A stretch of 64,000 nt of DNA, from the NCBI GenBank assembly GCA_039707655.1, contig CM077666.1:395393886-395457885 (forward strand), read 5' to 3'. The position numbers were made by a program, and so were the translations under genes. The notes under the pieces were generated by a model. The model saw only the letters and a list, made by a program, of their open reading frames with translations, was not told the origin of the DNA and made no database searches. This DNA is from Elymus sibiricus (taxonomy: Eukaryota > Streptophyta > Magnoliopsida > Poales > Poaceae). This document shows positions 51,900-63,052 of this stretch, piece by piece; position 1 is the first letter of the stretch; each line of letters starts with the position of its first letter.

Positions 51900-52393
51900 T
51901 GTCGGTGTAAAAACCGGCAGACCTCGGGGTAGGGGGTCCCGAGCTGTGGATCTCGGATCGGTGGTAACAAGGACAAGGGAGACGGTGTTTACCCAGGTTC
52001 GGGCCCTCTTGATGGAGGAAAAACCCTACGTCCTGCTTCTGTTTATATTGATGGAGATGTATCGAATACAGAGTTGATCTACCTCGAGATTGTAATGTGT
52101 GTCTAACTACTGGGGCTAGGTGAGCGATATTGCATTGATCTCCCCCCTACGGGCTAAACCCTATGGCTTATATACATGCCAGGGAGGGTATCTAGGGTTA
52201 CAAAGTCGGTATCTAGGAGAGAGGCGGCAGGAGAGATCTTGGAGTATACGTTAAGTCTTCGATAAAGACAGTCTCGATCACACTTCCTGTGTATGGCCTC
52301 CGGAGTCCATCTTGATCACGTACAAGGGCCCCTCGGCCCATCCGAGGAGACAGGCCAGCTGGGCTAGCACCCCCCTGATCCAGGACACTATCA
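51900..52393 (-). repeat. 5' LTR (right) of the minus-strand Gypsy element
   Basis: Starts TGTCGGTGTAAAAACC and ends GGACACTATCA. It differs from the left LTR by about 21 substitutions and a 1-base indel by eye. Followed by the TSD AGCGG at 52394-52398. Confidence 0.9.
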
Positions 52394-52757
52394 AGCGGAG
52401 AACGAGGTCCATCAGTGGGACGCTCAAGTGCCTCCGCCTCAGTACTATCCGCCCGGTCCTGACGGGTACTACGGGTGGTGATTACCAAGCTAGGCCAAAA
52501 GCCTATGCTTGGGGGAGTACGTATTTCTCACCGACATTACATTCATGTTCACACATTCATTCCAGTTGTCGGTGTTCATCCTTTTTCATTGTATTATCCA
52601 TGCTAGTTTTATTTTTGCTTTCTTCTTATGTGTTTGTTAAACTTCAAAAATCCAAAAATATTTCTCACTTGTTAGTTTTTCTTTCTCATTTGTTAGTTTG
52701 TAGTTTTAAAAGAAAACCCAAAAAGATTTCTTGTTTCTTCTTTCCTTGTTTGTTGGG
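52394..52757 (+). mobile_element. Athila-like element resumes: ORF end and 3' non-coding region
   Basis: After the TSD, the Athila ORF-1-like frame continues in phase from 52399 and ends at TGA 52479-52481 with a Pro/Tyr-rich tail. The following sequence (GCTTGGGGGAGTACG at about 52508, then T-rich) is typical of the Athila 3' region. It is cut at 52757 by another LTR. Confidence 0.75.
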
Positions 52758-53580
52758 TGTCGGTGTAATGAGAACCAGGGTCTCATAAACCTTCTAGGCT
52801 TGGGGTTATGCTAATCTAAAGCTGTTGTGAAGCAGCCCCGGCAAGACGATACGACCAGCAAGTACTCCACCAGCAAGCAAGACCAAGAGCTCGCCAGGGA
52901 GGAGCTCTTCCCGGCAACACATTTCATCCAGCAAGGCGGAGTCGGCAAGACAAGACTCCAGGCGGGTCATCCAGAAGATCAAGTCTACTGTTACCGGCAA
53001 GTTCCGCACCGGCAAGCAACGACCCGGCAAGCTCCGTGCCGGCAAACTCCCTTTGTCGTTATTCCACTGCTCCACCTCAGCGGCCTATCAGAGGCTCGCC
53101 GACAGGTGTCGAGCGGGCAGGTAGTTAGGTGAAGCTTGTCGGGGCACGTGGCAGCTCGCCGCCTGAAGAACTCCTTTATCGACACAGGTGCATATGCGTG
53201 TCAAGCCATTATCTACCCTCTGTATTTACCATTTTGCCATTGTGGTAGCTCCTTTCATCTATAAAAGGAGGGCCATGGCAACCTTTACAAGGGGTTGGAC
53301 CCCGGCCCATTCGCAGTAGCCTAGCCGCACCCCCGAGCTCCGTGCCGGGAGGCCGCGCTCTCTGTAATGGTGGGGCTTGCCCAAACACAATCAAACCACC
53401 AAAGAAGGAGTAGGGTTTTACGCCTCATGGTGGCCTGAACCTGGGTAAAATCTCCTGCCTTCTCTGCTGGATCTGCTCTTTGTGCGCGTCGATCTCCCCA
53501 GCCGAACCGCAAAGGGGCCCTCTCGGTCCCATAGATAGTCGTTTCCCATGACATCTTTGGAAAGATGTCGGGGTATGACC
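52758..53580 (+). repeat. 5' LTR of a further + strand LTR retrotransposon (right border approximate)
   Basis: It begins TGTCGGTGTAATGAGAACC directly after T-rich Athila sequence. It contains a TATA box (CTATAAAAGG, about 53260-53267) on the + strand and an R/U5-like GC-rich part. A TGACCA end near 53580 is followed by CTATGGCGTGCCAGGAAGGG, a stretch typically found just after plant LTRs. Three CCGGCAAG motifs at 52990-53045 match motifs in the internal repeats of the same element. The partner LTR is outside the window, so the end is inferred. Confidence 0.55.
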
Positions 53581-54158
53581 ATCTATGGCGTGCCAGGAAG
53601 GGGGATTGCATGTGCGAAACTGCTCCAGCAGTTTAGGCGCCAGCTCCATCATCCACGATGATCCAAAAGATGACGGTGGTCAAATTTGTCGCCAGATTGG
53701 CGACATCGGTGGCACAACATTTGTCGGGCGTCCTGCGCGGCGCCTTGATGAATTGCAACATTTCTGCCGTGCTACGGAAAAAGCTAAGTTCCATTCCTAG
53801 TTTCTTTCTGTTATGCAGCTTTATCTTTGAATGGCATTTTTTGTACTCAACCTGTGCGCAGAGGAGCATCTTCGAAACATTCTGCGCATTGAGCTGTTTG
53901 GGTCCGCCTGACAAGCTTATGCAGTTGCGTTTGTGTCATTGATGTTAAGCCCCCGAAAAGGCACATGTTCTCAATTGGCTGCTTCAGGATCTGATCCTAA
54001 GCGTTGTCATTTAGAACGTGTAAATCCGGGGTGCATTCCGATAAACGTAGGGAATAATAATGCAAAAATATGATCATTTAAGGAAAAGGCTTAATAAGTT
54101 TTTAATCATTGCGATTTCTGGATAAAACCCGTACGCTAGGGAGCCTCATCGGGGCCAG

Positions 54159-54309
54159 TTGCACTCCTGGTTGCCTCGAGTCTGCTTGGCAATGAGAGTA
54201 GTTGCATTCACGCTCCTAGTTGCCTCGAGTCCGCTCAGCAACGAGAGCGGCTACGTTTGCGCTCCTTGTTGCCTCGATTCCGATCGGCAATGAGAGCAGC
54301 TGCACTGAA
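54159..54309. repeat. Three tandem units around GTTGCCTCGA..GGCAAYGAGAG
   Basis: Three diverged copies of a roughly 45-55 bp unit containing GTTGCCTCGAKTC and GGCAATGAGAG. The two motifs are partly inverted relative to each other (TTGCC/GGCAA), so each unit can fold into a hairpin. Confidence 0.65.
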
Positions 54310-54601
54310 ACCGACAAGGTAAAACTTTCCAGGAGGCGGCGGTCCCAGCAAGCTGCTAAGGACCCGTTTCCTCAAAGCGCTGCTGACTAGATCGTGCGCA
54401 CCAGCAAAGTATTCCGACAAGCGAGGGGGATATCCAGCAGGAATCGAAATGTATACATAAGTGCTAATCGGGCACTAATTAACTTGTTGTGTTGAAACGC
54501 TGTTGCGGCGTGTTCCATGCCCACATCAGTGTTGCAGATAAAGGAGTGGAAGATAGCATTACAGTCATACCAGCCTTGATATTTCCGAAAGCTACCACTG
54601 A

Positions 54602-54805
54602 GCATCGAGAACTCAAAGTTCTCTGCTGAAATCAAAAGCCTTGCCGGGAATCCCCTTACCGGCAAGCCAGCATCGAGAACTCAGAGTTCTCTGCTGAAAT
54701 CAAAAGCCTTGCCGGGAATCCCCTTACCAGCAAGCCAGCATCGAGAACTCATAGTTCTCTGCTGAAATCACAAAAGCCTTGCCGGGAATCTCCTTACCGG
54801 CAAGC
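54602..54805. repeat. Three 68-bp tandem units, each with two hairpins
   Basis: Units start at 54602, 54670 and 54738 with exact 68-bp spacing. Each holds GAGAACTC-n-AGTTCTC and CTTGCCGG-n10-CCGGCAAG (perfect 8-bp arms in units 1 and 3; one mismatch in unit 2). The third unit is truncated by the Sirevirus LTR at 54806. Confidence 0.85.
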
Positions 54806-56381
54806 TGTAGGAACGAAAGTATGTCTAGAGAGGGGGTGATTAGACTACTTGACCAAATAAAACTTAACCTTTTCCCAGATTTTAGTTGTAGGCAGGTTTT
54901 AGCAATAGTACATGTCAAGCATCACCCTACACATGCAATTCTAAAAGTATAGCAGCGGAAAGTAAGCAATTTCATATGTAAGTAGAGAGGGGTAGGAGAT
55001 TTCAAACGCAATGAAGACACGGTGATTTTTGGCGTGGTTCCGATAGGTGGTGCTATCGTACGTCCACGTTGATGGAGGCTTCAACCCACGAAGGGTAACG
55101 GCTGCGCGAGTCCACGGAGGGCTCCACCCACGAAGGGTCCACGAAGAAGCAACCTTGCCTATTCCACCATGGCTTACATCCACGAAAGACTAGCCTCACT
55201 CGGGGTAGATCTTCACGAAGTAGGCGATCTCCTTGCCCTTACAAACTCCTTGGTTCAACTCCACATCTGGTTGGAGGCTCCCAAGTGACACCTAACCAAT
55301 CTAGGAGACACCACTCTCCAAAAGGTAATAGACCGTGTGTTGTTGATGAACTCCTTGCTCTTGTGCTTCAAATGATAGTCTTCCCAGCACTCAATCACTC
55401 CTCACAGATTTGGCTATGGTGGAAGAAGGATTTGAGTGGAAAGCAACTTGGGAAAGGCTAGAGATCAAGGTTCAAATGGTAGGAATGGAATATCTTGATC
55501 TCAACACATGAGTAGGTGGTTCTCTCTCAGAAAATGTATGGTGGAAGTGTAGGCACGTTCTGATGACTCTCCTTACTAAGAAGGATGGGGTGGAGGGGTA
55601 TATATAGCCTCCACACAAAATCCAACCGTTACACACTTTTGACCCAACTCGGTGGCGCCGAAACATTCATCTCGGTAGCACTGAACTGTGTAAAAGATAT
55701 GAACTTTAGGAATCTCGGTGGGACCGATACGAACAACTCGGATGGACCGAAGTGCACTGGCTAGGGCAGTCCTCATCTCGGTGGCACCGATTGCATCAAC
55801 TCGGTAGGACCGAAGAGAAGCAATAAGGCAACAGAGAGCTGGCAAGCCATCTCGGTGAGACCGATATGCATAAGTCGGTGGGACCGAAGTTAATGCAACC
55901 AATTACAGAGAGTTGACAAGGACATCTCGGTGGGACCGAGATCCATTTCGGTGGATCCGATTTGTTAGGGTTTGGCAGTGGCTAAGTCTTGGATGAACTC
56001 GGTGGGGCCGGATTAGAAATATCGGTGGGGCCGAGTTGGACTTTAGGTTTAGGACATATTTGGGTTAGAGATAGTGGTTGAGGGTTTAGGAATACTGCCA
56101 CTAAGCACTTGAGCAAAAAGACCATTAAGCATCACCTCATCCCCTTTTAATAGTATTGGCTTTCCTATGGACTCAATGTGATCTTGGATCACTAAACCAA
56201 AAATGTAGAGTCTTGATCTTTGCCAATTCCTGTCCTTAGCATTTTGAGGGGTCCACATCTCTAGTCCATGCCATGCCAATCATTGAACATCTTGAAATCT
56301 TAATCTTGAATGGATATTAGTTCAATGAGATATATGTTGTTATGAATTACCAAAACCACCCAGGGAGCAAATGTGCTTTCA
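54806..56381 (-). repeat. 3' LTR of the second Sirevirus
   Basis: 1576 bp, from TGTAGGAACGAAAGTATG to GTGCTTTCA. From about 55005 (CAAACGCAATGAAGACACGG) to the right end it is nearly identical to the array LTRs, including TATA box and palindromes. The first 200 bp (the U5 end in transcription sense) is a different sequence sharing only the terminal TGTAGG and scattered words such as AGCAGCGGAAA. Confidence 0.9.
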
Positions 56382-56396
56382 ATCTCCCCCCTTTTG
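56382..56396 (-). other. Polypurine tract of the second Sirevirus
   Basis: The minus strand reads CCAAAAGGGGGGAGAT immediately before the 3' LTR. Further GGGGGAG tracts occur at about 56500 and 56850. Confidence 0.75.
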
Positions 56397-56907
56397 GTAA
56401 TTGATGACAACATATAGATCAAAGCTTTGACAAATGATTAAGTGAATGAAATACATCGTTGCTTTGAGAAGTATGTGATAAGCAAGAGCTCCCCCTAAAT
56501 TTGTGCATTATTAAAAAAATTCGTTTGAATGCAAATGCACAATTTATTAGGCTCATGGGTTACTCTTCCATGTCACATACATCTTGGTGGAGCGCGCAAA
56601 ATGATAAGATCGAAATATAAAGCATGCATCACCAATATGAGCAATTGATCATACAATGTAGCAATAGAGATGAACAATAACCATCAAACAGTAAGCATAT
56701 ATGATCAATCTCAGACATACACCATAGAATATTGTAGCAACACACATATAATCACAAAGTAGCACCAAATAAATGTAGCAAAAGGAACTTTCAAGAGAAA
56801 AAACCAACGAAAAAACAACTCTCTCTCGAAGCCTGATCTATACAAATTCTCCCCCTTTGGCAACAAGTACCAAAAAGATCGAATAAGTACAGGACTAAAA
56901 CGGCTCT

Positions 56908-58959
56908 CTAAGCATGATCCTCCGAAGGCGAGCTCCTGCTGGCGACTCCGGTGTGCGTAGACGGCGTGGAGAGGAGAGCATCTGTGAAGGCTTCTGCTGA
57001 TGTCTGTGGAGCTGGTGGAGTGGCGACCTGCGGTGGCACTGGAGCAGTTGTGGCTGGTGCAGAGACTGTGCTCCTCGGATCCATAGCTGGAACTGCAGCT
57101 GACCTGGCTGCTCTGGGCACTGTCTGAAATCTCTGTGTGGTCTGCTCATCATCTCCGCTGTCATCAGATGGGGCAGTTCTAACAGCATCAACTTCTCCTT
57201 GTAGCTGCTCTACTGTAGTCTGTATCTCTGTCACCTTAACATCCAAATCATGAAATTTGGTTTCAATGATCCGCTCAAAGCTAGCCTGGGTCTGGGTGAG
57301 GTTGGCCAGACTTCGCTCAATCCGCAGAGTGGCTTCAAGCAGATACTGCATTTGGTCTTTCGGTGTTTTGAGATTGGCTATTTGAGCATTTGGAGCTTCT
57401 GCTTCTTGAGCTGCTTTGGCTTCCTTAGCTTTTCAAATCTCTTCCTGTGCTTGAGCTGACGTGGAATGCGAAGGATCCATCACAATAACGTTGTCCTCAA
57501 ACTCTGGACGCAATGGCAAGTGCTCATGATCAAGAAGATATGTGCTTGTTCCAACCTTGGAATTTATCAGCAACTGAATATGAGGGGCATATCTGCACGA
57601 TCTCTTCTGGTCTGCTGCTGTCCTCTTGATAGTCTCTACTATCAGGCTCATCACCTTAAACTTCTGAGGTGTGTCAAATAGATGCAGCAAATTAATGGAA
57701 TGGCCACGGATCATCTTCTCATCTCCTGATTTGGGTAGCAAAGTGTACCGCAAAATGGTATTTGTTGTAGCCAGTCCTGGGAGCAGATGCTTCACTGATC
57801 CAAGTTTGTGTGTCTCTATATCCTTCTGAGGAATTGTAGTATACATGTTGGCCATGGAGTTGTGATCCATCTTGAGCTTGGCATAAATGTCAATGTCATC
57901 ATCCTCTTCCTTGGGTGCACCAAGAAGGTTTGCCCACTCAGAGATGGTAGACTGGTATCTGATACCCTCAGTCATCCATATGATGCGGCCATCTGGATAG
58001 AAGTGTGCAGTAGAATAAAATTGCATGACCATTTCGTCATTCCACTTGGTCAACTTCTTTCCAACGAATTCATCAACTCCTGCAATCCTGAAGCTTTCAT
58101 GGACGTGGGGGAAATAATCTTCATTTGCATCAATATATTTCCAATCTACCCACCTCATGTCACTGACCATGGGCTTCTTATCCAGCAGCACAGTCTCGTA
58201 AAAATCCTATTGCTCACGTGTGTGAAAGCGATAATCACAAGTAGTCCTTCTCCTTACAGCATAGGGATCAGTCAATCTCCATTGACGCAGTCCTTTGTCC
58301 TTCCTCATCATCATGTTTTCAGCTATGGGGTGTGTGTTGTCATGGTCTGGAATCTTTGGCTTTAATTTCCTTAGCACTAGAGGCTCTTCATCAACATTGG
58401 ACTCAGGCACTGGGGCCTTGTTCTTCTCACTCGCAGAAATATTTCTAGTTGACCTCTAGGGTGCTGACACCTTGGGTTTGGACTTGGAGGGTGCAGCAGT
58501 CTTCATAGCATCTGTCATGAGCTTCTGAGCTTTTGCAGGGGGTGCAATAGCTGGCTCTTCCTCTTCCTCTTCACCCTCATCAACCATCATAGTGGGTGTG
58601 CCAATTACTCGGGCAAAGGATTTCCTTACCCTTTTCTTCTTTGCACCTGAAGCTGCCTCACTTGGTTCTTGCACAGTTTTCTGAGGCACTTTCCTCACTG
58701 CTGTTCTCTCTTTGGCAGAAGTGGGCTTTGTGCTATACTCCTTTGCAACCACTGTCCTCTTCTTCTTAGTTGCAGCTTCACTTGCAACAAAATCCTCATC
58801 CTCTGTGTCAGAAGTTCTCTTCTTCCTGGTTCTTGTAGCTGCCTTTGGAAGATCTGGAGAGCTTCTCTCTCCCTCATAGAAACTTTCATTTGGGCTTGAC
58901 CCTTCACTCATCTTTGCATGTTCTTCTGACCTGTTCTGACTATCACTGCCACTCGACAT
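56908..58959 (-). pseudogene. Sirevirus env-like / putative plant transposon protein ORF, three in-frame stops
   Basis: One continuous phase of 684 codons (with final stop) from ATG 58959 to 56908, broken by stops at 58456-58458, 58207-58209 and 57433-57435. N-terminus: Ser-rich, with basic Lys/Arg clusters and an acidic run. Middle (about 57450-58200): a globular region, WKYIDANEDYFPHVHESF and ISEWANLLGAP, that resembles the 'putative plant transposon protein' family (Transposase_32). C-terminus (57150-57351): a coiled coil, ERSLANLTQTQASFERIIE, then a Pro/Ala-rich tail. An ORF with a C-terminal coiled coil between pol and the 3' LTR is the env-like position of Sireviruses. No signal peptide or clear membrane segment was seen, so a true envelope role is doubtful. 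A splice acceptor lies just before the ATG. Confidence 0.65.
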
Positions 58960-58974
58960 CTTGCTGAGCTGACC

Positions 58975-59689
58975 CTGTGAATAGATGGGTATGGGCAGAG
59001 TAGATGAGTCATCACAAAAAGCAGATAGTTTTTCATAAAAATGAGTTCAAACTTTAGTTTTAGGTTTTCACAGAATGCAGTTCGGATGGACCGAGTTGAT
59101 CATCTCGGTGACACCAAAGCACACTACAGAGACATGACACGCCATTTCGGTCTGACTGAGATGGGTTTTGGTGGCTCCGAGATGCTAGGGTTTCACTGAG
59201 ATTTTACTTTCGGTCTCACCGATTTGCACAACTCGGTGGCACCGAGAAGTACTAGTGCTATGGCCAGGGCCAAATCGGTGGGTCCGAAAATTTCGAATCG
59301 GTCAGTCCGATATGCATTTGGCGGAAACCTAACCCTAAATTTTTTGCTCGAATCTCGTTCAAACGAACTACTCTGGTGGATTTAGCATTGCAATCGTGGC
59401 AAGAATCATGGCATTCCTAACGTGCATAGAATCAGAACTTGGAAGCACGAAAGGGGTCGAATCTCACCCTAACTTGGTGGAGATCCTCTACGGCGGCAAC
59501 GGCGGAGGAGATTCCCATTGACGGCGATGGAATCCGGCGGCGAGAGCTCGCTGGAGAGGACGGCGAAGTCCGAAGACGAAGGGCGACGGCAGCGACGGGG
59601 AGCGGGAGCGAGAGAGATTGAGAAATTTCAACCGTTCGGTCCGCGCAGAATATATACCCGTGCACTGTCGGTGGCGCTAAGTTGAACAA
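58975..59689 (-). promoter_or_regulatory. Internal promoter, 5' leader and candidate leader intron for the env-like ORF
   Basis: The minus strand carries a TATA box (GTATATATTC, about 59648-59657). A CT-rich leader follows (about 59600-59630), then a GC-rich exon-like stretch with a typical plant first-exon look. A splice donor GTGAGA at 59467 pairs with an acceptor CTATTCACAG ending at 58975, 16 nt before the ATG. This predicts a 493-nt leader intron. None of this is present in the array units, which also lack the ORF. Confidence 0.5.
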
Positions 59690-60010
59690 CTCGGTGGCAC
59701 CAATATGTGTAACTGCACGCAGTATAGCACATCGGTGGCTCCGAGATGGTTCAATTCGGTAGCACCGAGATGGAAAACCAGATCAATCTAAGTGATTTCG
59801 GTTGGACCGAGTGGGAGTGAATTGGTTCGACCGAGTTGGAGTGAATTGGCTCCGAGATGGTTCAATTCGGTAGCACCGAGATGGAAAACCAGATCAATCT
59901 AAGTGATTTCGGTTGGACCGAGTTGGAGTGAATTGGTTCGGCCGAAATCATTTAGAAGGTTTTGGAGGTTCAGCCCTTTCAGATCGGTGGCTCCAAGTGC
60001 TCCTCACCCG
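59080..60010. repeat. Palindrome-rich block around the internal promoter
   Basis: About 15 TCGGT-N3-ACCGA-type palindromes, for example ACTCGGTGGCACCGAGA near 59230 and ATTCGGTAGCACCGAGAT near 59755. They lie on both sides of the TATA box at 59650. The motif is the same as in the LTR U3. A 100-bp segment (about 59742-59838) is directly duplicated at about 59847-59945. Confidence 0.75.
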
Positions 60011-60819
60011 GAGGGTCCGAAAATGACTTGTTCAATTTTTGTGATGCAGCAAGAATAGAATTTGAGACAAGAAAGCATAGATAGCTAGAGGAGGTTCTTA
60101 GGCATTCTTGTACATCCACTTGGCCAGAAAAACCAAGACAATCAAAACAACAAATGGATGTCCTCGAATGATGAAATCATGCAAACCAACATGCTCACAC
60201 AATAAGATTGCAAATAAAATATGTGTCAACCATGCACAACCAATTCTAGCATCTATCAAGCAATGGCGATGACTAGGTCATCTATATATGAGTATATTGA
60301 CTTAGGAGCCAAATGAGAACATTTGATCATAGGTCATACTCATCATTTAAGCACAAGTGGGGTTACCACTTTTACATAAAGCATTAATGTGATCACACCA
60401 TTAGAGTTGCTTTAGCTCAATTGCTTAGAGCAAAGCTCCCCCTAGATGTGATATCCCCCCTAAGAGGGTTGAACTAACCTTGGGTTTTGTCGAAGATGAC
60501 TTCATGTAGATGTTGAAGATGTGGATGCTCAATGTTGATGTGGACCATCAAGAGTTGGGAGCAATCCTTTGGAGTTTTGTGCTTTCAATACCTACATGGG
60601 TTAGTCCCACACAAGGAACATACAAGGATATCCATAGACATGGAGTGAAATACACATGTGATGAAGTCCATGAATGCATTGATTACCTTGTCCCTTGCCT
60701 TACCAACAAGAGGGTTTGTGACTCCATGAACTAGTGCAAAATGTGAAAGTTGGTTGCACAAGTCCTTGCCATGAAGAATGTGAGTGAAGTTTGTTGGTGG
60801 AGTCACCCTCAAGAACTCT
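60011..60819 (-). other. Untranslated spacer between gag and the env-like region
   Basis: No gene is supported. 60270-60650 is homologous to the array's post-pol untranslated region (for example GGTCATACTCATC, TTGCTTTAGCTCA, CTACATGGGTTAG). Polypurine-like tracts occur at 60436-60446 and 60452-60465. Confidence 0.65.
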
Positions 60820-62968
60820 CTAGTTCTTCTTCTTTTGGACCCACATCAACTTGATGGGAATCCTTGGAGTTGTGGTAGCACTTGATGAAGTAGAACTTGA
60901 AGTCTTGGGAACCCACTTGACCATGGCTTGAGGAGCTTCTTCAAATGAATCAATCTCTTCTTGAAGCATGTCCTTGCCTTTTAGCTTGTGGTCTTGTGGT
61001 GGAAGATCTTCTTGAGCTTGTGTTCCCTTGAAGGAAGTAGGATCATACTTCTCCTGTTGAGGAACAAACTTCGTCTTGGGGTATTGACCTTCTTCCCACT
61101 CAACTCCATCGGCATTGAACTTTCGTTCAAAACCAACACCTTGGTTCTTCCGATGCCTTCCTTGCTTGCGTACAATTTCCTCAAATTGTTTACTCCCGGC
61201 AAGGCTTTTGTAGACACCTTTTTCTATAATTCCTTTCAATAGCATATTTTCTTGCTCAAGTGTAACTTGGCTAAGAGAATCGTTAGTGGAATCAATAGAA
61301 CTACTAGAAGCAACAATATTAGATTTAGCATTGTTATTGTTACTACTAGAGGTAGAACCATTTTTACCCTTGTTGCTAGTTTGCTTAGATTTAACTTGTG
61401 GCATAAAGGTAGACAAGAGTAAATGTTTGGCAAGATATGAAGAACTCTTCTTTCGAAGATCATCATTGATAGCTTTAAGAAACTCATGCTCTTGCTCTAA
61501 ATTTAGCTTCTCGAAGCATAGCTTCTCATGAGTTCTTAGAAGTTCTCTATGATCCTCTTGAGTTGTTTCATGAGCTAACTTAAGAGCATTTAGTTCTTTA
61601 GTTAGACGCTCAATCTCCTTCATAGCATTGTCATTCGTTTCCTCTTGACTATCATGATTACTAGCATTTTCATTATAGCTCACATCACTAGCTCTATCAG
61701 TAAGTAAATCATCATCAAGCAAATCATCTTCATCACTATTAAAATCAAGATACTCGGGGTGTGATACCTTAGGGCCTTTTGCCATGAAACATCTTCCAAT
61801 TCCTTCATTTGGTGAGTCAAATAGATCGTAGGAGTTGGATGACACAAGTGCAAGTCCTATAACACCTTCATCTTGACTATAGTCGGAGTTGGAGTGATAA
61901 CTTCTCTCGGAGTAGTTGTCGGAGTCGGAGCCGGAAACCCATTCACCAACATGAGCTTGATGTCTTCTTCTTGTGTAGCTCCTTGATGACTTGTCCTTCC
62001 TTTCCGAATCCTTGCTTCTTTGAGAGTGTCTTCATTCATAATAATCATCTCTACTCCTTCTCTCTTTACGAGGTGATTCATCTCTTCTATGTCTTCCTCT
62101 TGGTGATTCTTCTCTTTTCTTGTAGGGAGCCGTACACTCATTTGAGTAGTGTCCGGGCTTCCCACAATTGTAGCAATTTCGGTCACGACTTGATGATCTT
62201 CTCTCATAGTGTCTTGAGCTAGAGCTTCTTTCTTTTCCTTTGTTCTTGTAGAACTTGTTGAACCTTTTCACCATTAGGCTTATCTCTTCATTGGATACTA
62301 GCTGGTCACTTGTAGTTGTTGGAGCATCGGTTGAGGCTTTGTAAGCACCACTTGACTTGTTGTGCAGCTCCTCTTTGTCCTTGAGTGACATTTCATGAGC
62401 AACAATCCTTCCAATGACTTCTGTGGGCTTGAGATCTTTGTAATTTGGCATCATTTGGATCAATGTGCAGACGGTATCATATTTTCCATCCAAAGCTCTA
62501 AGTATCTTCTTAATGATGAATTTGTCGGTCATCTCTTCACTTCCTAAGCCAGCAATCTCATTTGTGATGAGAGCAAGCCTAGAGTACATCTCTGCGACTC
62601 CTTCACCATCCTTCATCTTGAACTTGTCAAGTTGACTTTGGAGCACATCCAACTTAGATTCCTTGACGGACTCGGTACCCTCATGCATATCAACCAAAGT
62701 ATCCCAAATTTCCTTTGCATTCTCAAGGCGGCTGATTTTGTTGAATTCTTCGGGACATAGACCGTTGAATAGAATGTCACAAGCTTGAGCATTGTATTGC
62801 AACATCTTCAATTCTTCCGGGGTCACCTTGCAAGCCAACACGAACAACAGCCCAAACGGCAGGGTTATGACCAAGAATATGCATTTTCATCTTATGTTTC
62901 CAACTAGCAAAGTTTGTACCATCAAAATATGGACCTCTACGGTGATAGTTACCCTCACTAGACGCCAT
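60820..62968 (-). pseudogene. Sirevirus Gag, full length with zinc knuckle, one frameshift and one stop
   Basis: Starts at ATG 62968 (MASSEGNYHRRGPYFDG). The UBN2-type Gag core spans about 62250-62900 (AKEIWDTLVDMHEGT, VKESKLDVLQSQLDKFKM). The CCHC zinc knuckle CYNCGKPGHYSNEC lies at about 62130-62175, followed by an Arg/Ser-rich stretch. The C-terminal part (60820-61845) is acidic with a coiled coil (ERLTKELNALKLAHETT). A frameshift lies near 62800-62870 and TGA at 62032-62034 separates the zinc-knuckle part from the in-phase C-terminal part. The frame ends at 60820 with no protease behind it. Gag would package element RNA and could in principle also serve related elements. Confidence 0.75.
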
Positions 62969-63038
62969 ACTCTCCTAGGTTGTGAAACCAAGGCTATGAT
63001 CATCAAAGCTATGGAAATCAAGGCTTACAGAGACCAAA

Positions 63039-63050
63039 GCTCTGATACCA
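63039..63050 (-). other. Primer-binding site of the second Sirevirus
   Basis: TGGTATCAGAGC on the minus strand, two bases from the LTR edge, identical to the array. Confidence 0.9.
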
Positions 63051-63052
63051 AT

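Larger units (their letters stand above)
53581..54805 (+). mobile_element. Internal 5' region of the same LTR element, cut by the second Sirevirus
   Basis: 1.2 kb without a supported gene. A short open frame at 53658-53942 could be the start of a gag, but I recognise no domain. The sequence is rich in tandem repeats (54159-54309 and 54602-54805). It is interrupted at 54805 inside a repeat unit; the last five bases CAAGC are the expected left TSD copy. Confidence 0.5.

Noticed and set aside
52758..53580. 3' LTR of the Athila-like element
   Set aside because: There is no purine-rich tract before it, and it is followed by sequence typical of the region after a 5' LTR, so a separate + strand insertion fits better. 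The partner LTR outside the window would decide.
59439..59621. Small plus-strand gene in the GC-rich segment at 59.5 kb
   Set aside because: The segment has a TATA box, leader and splice donor on the minus strand, and the plus-strand frame is a by-product of GC-rich composition.
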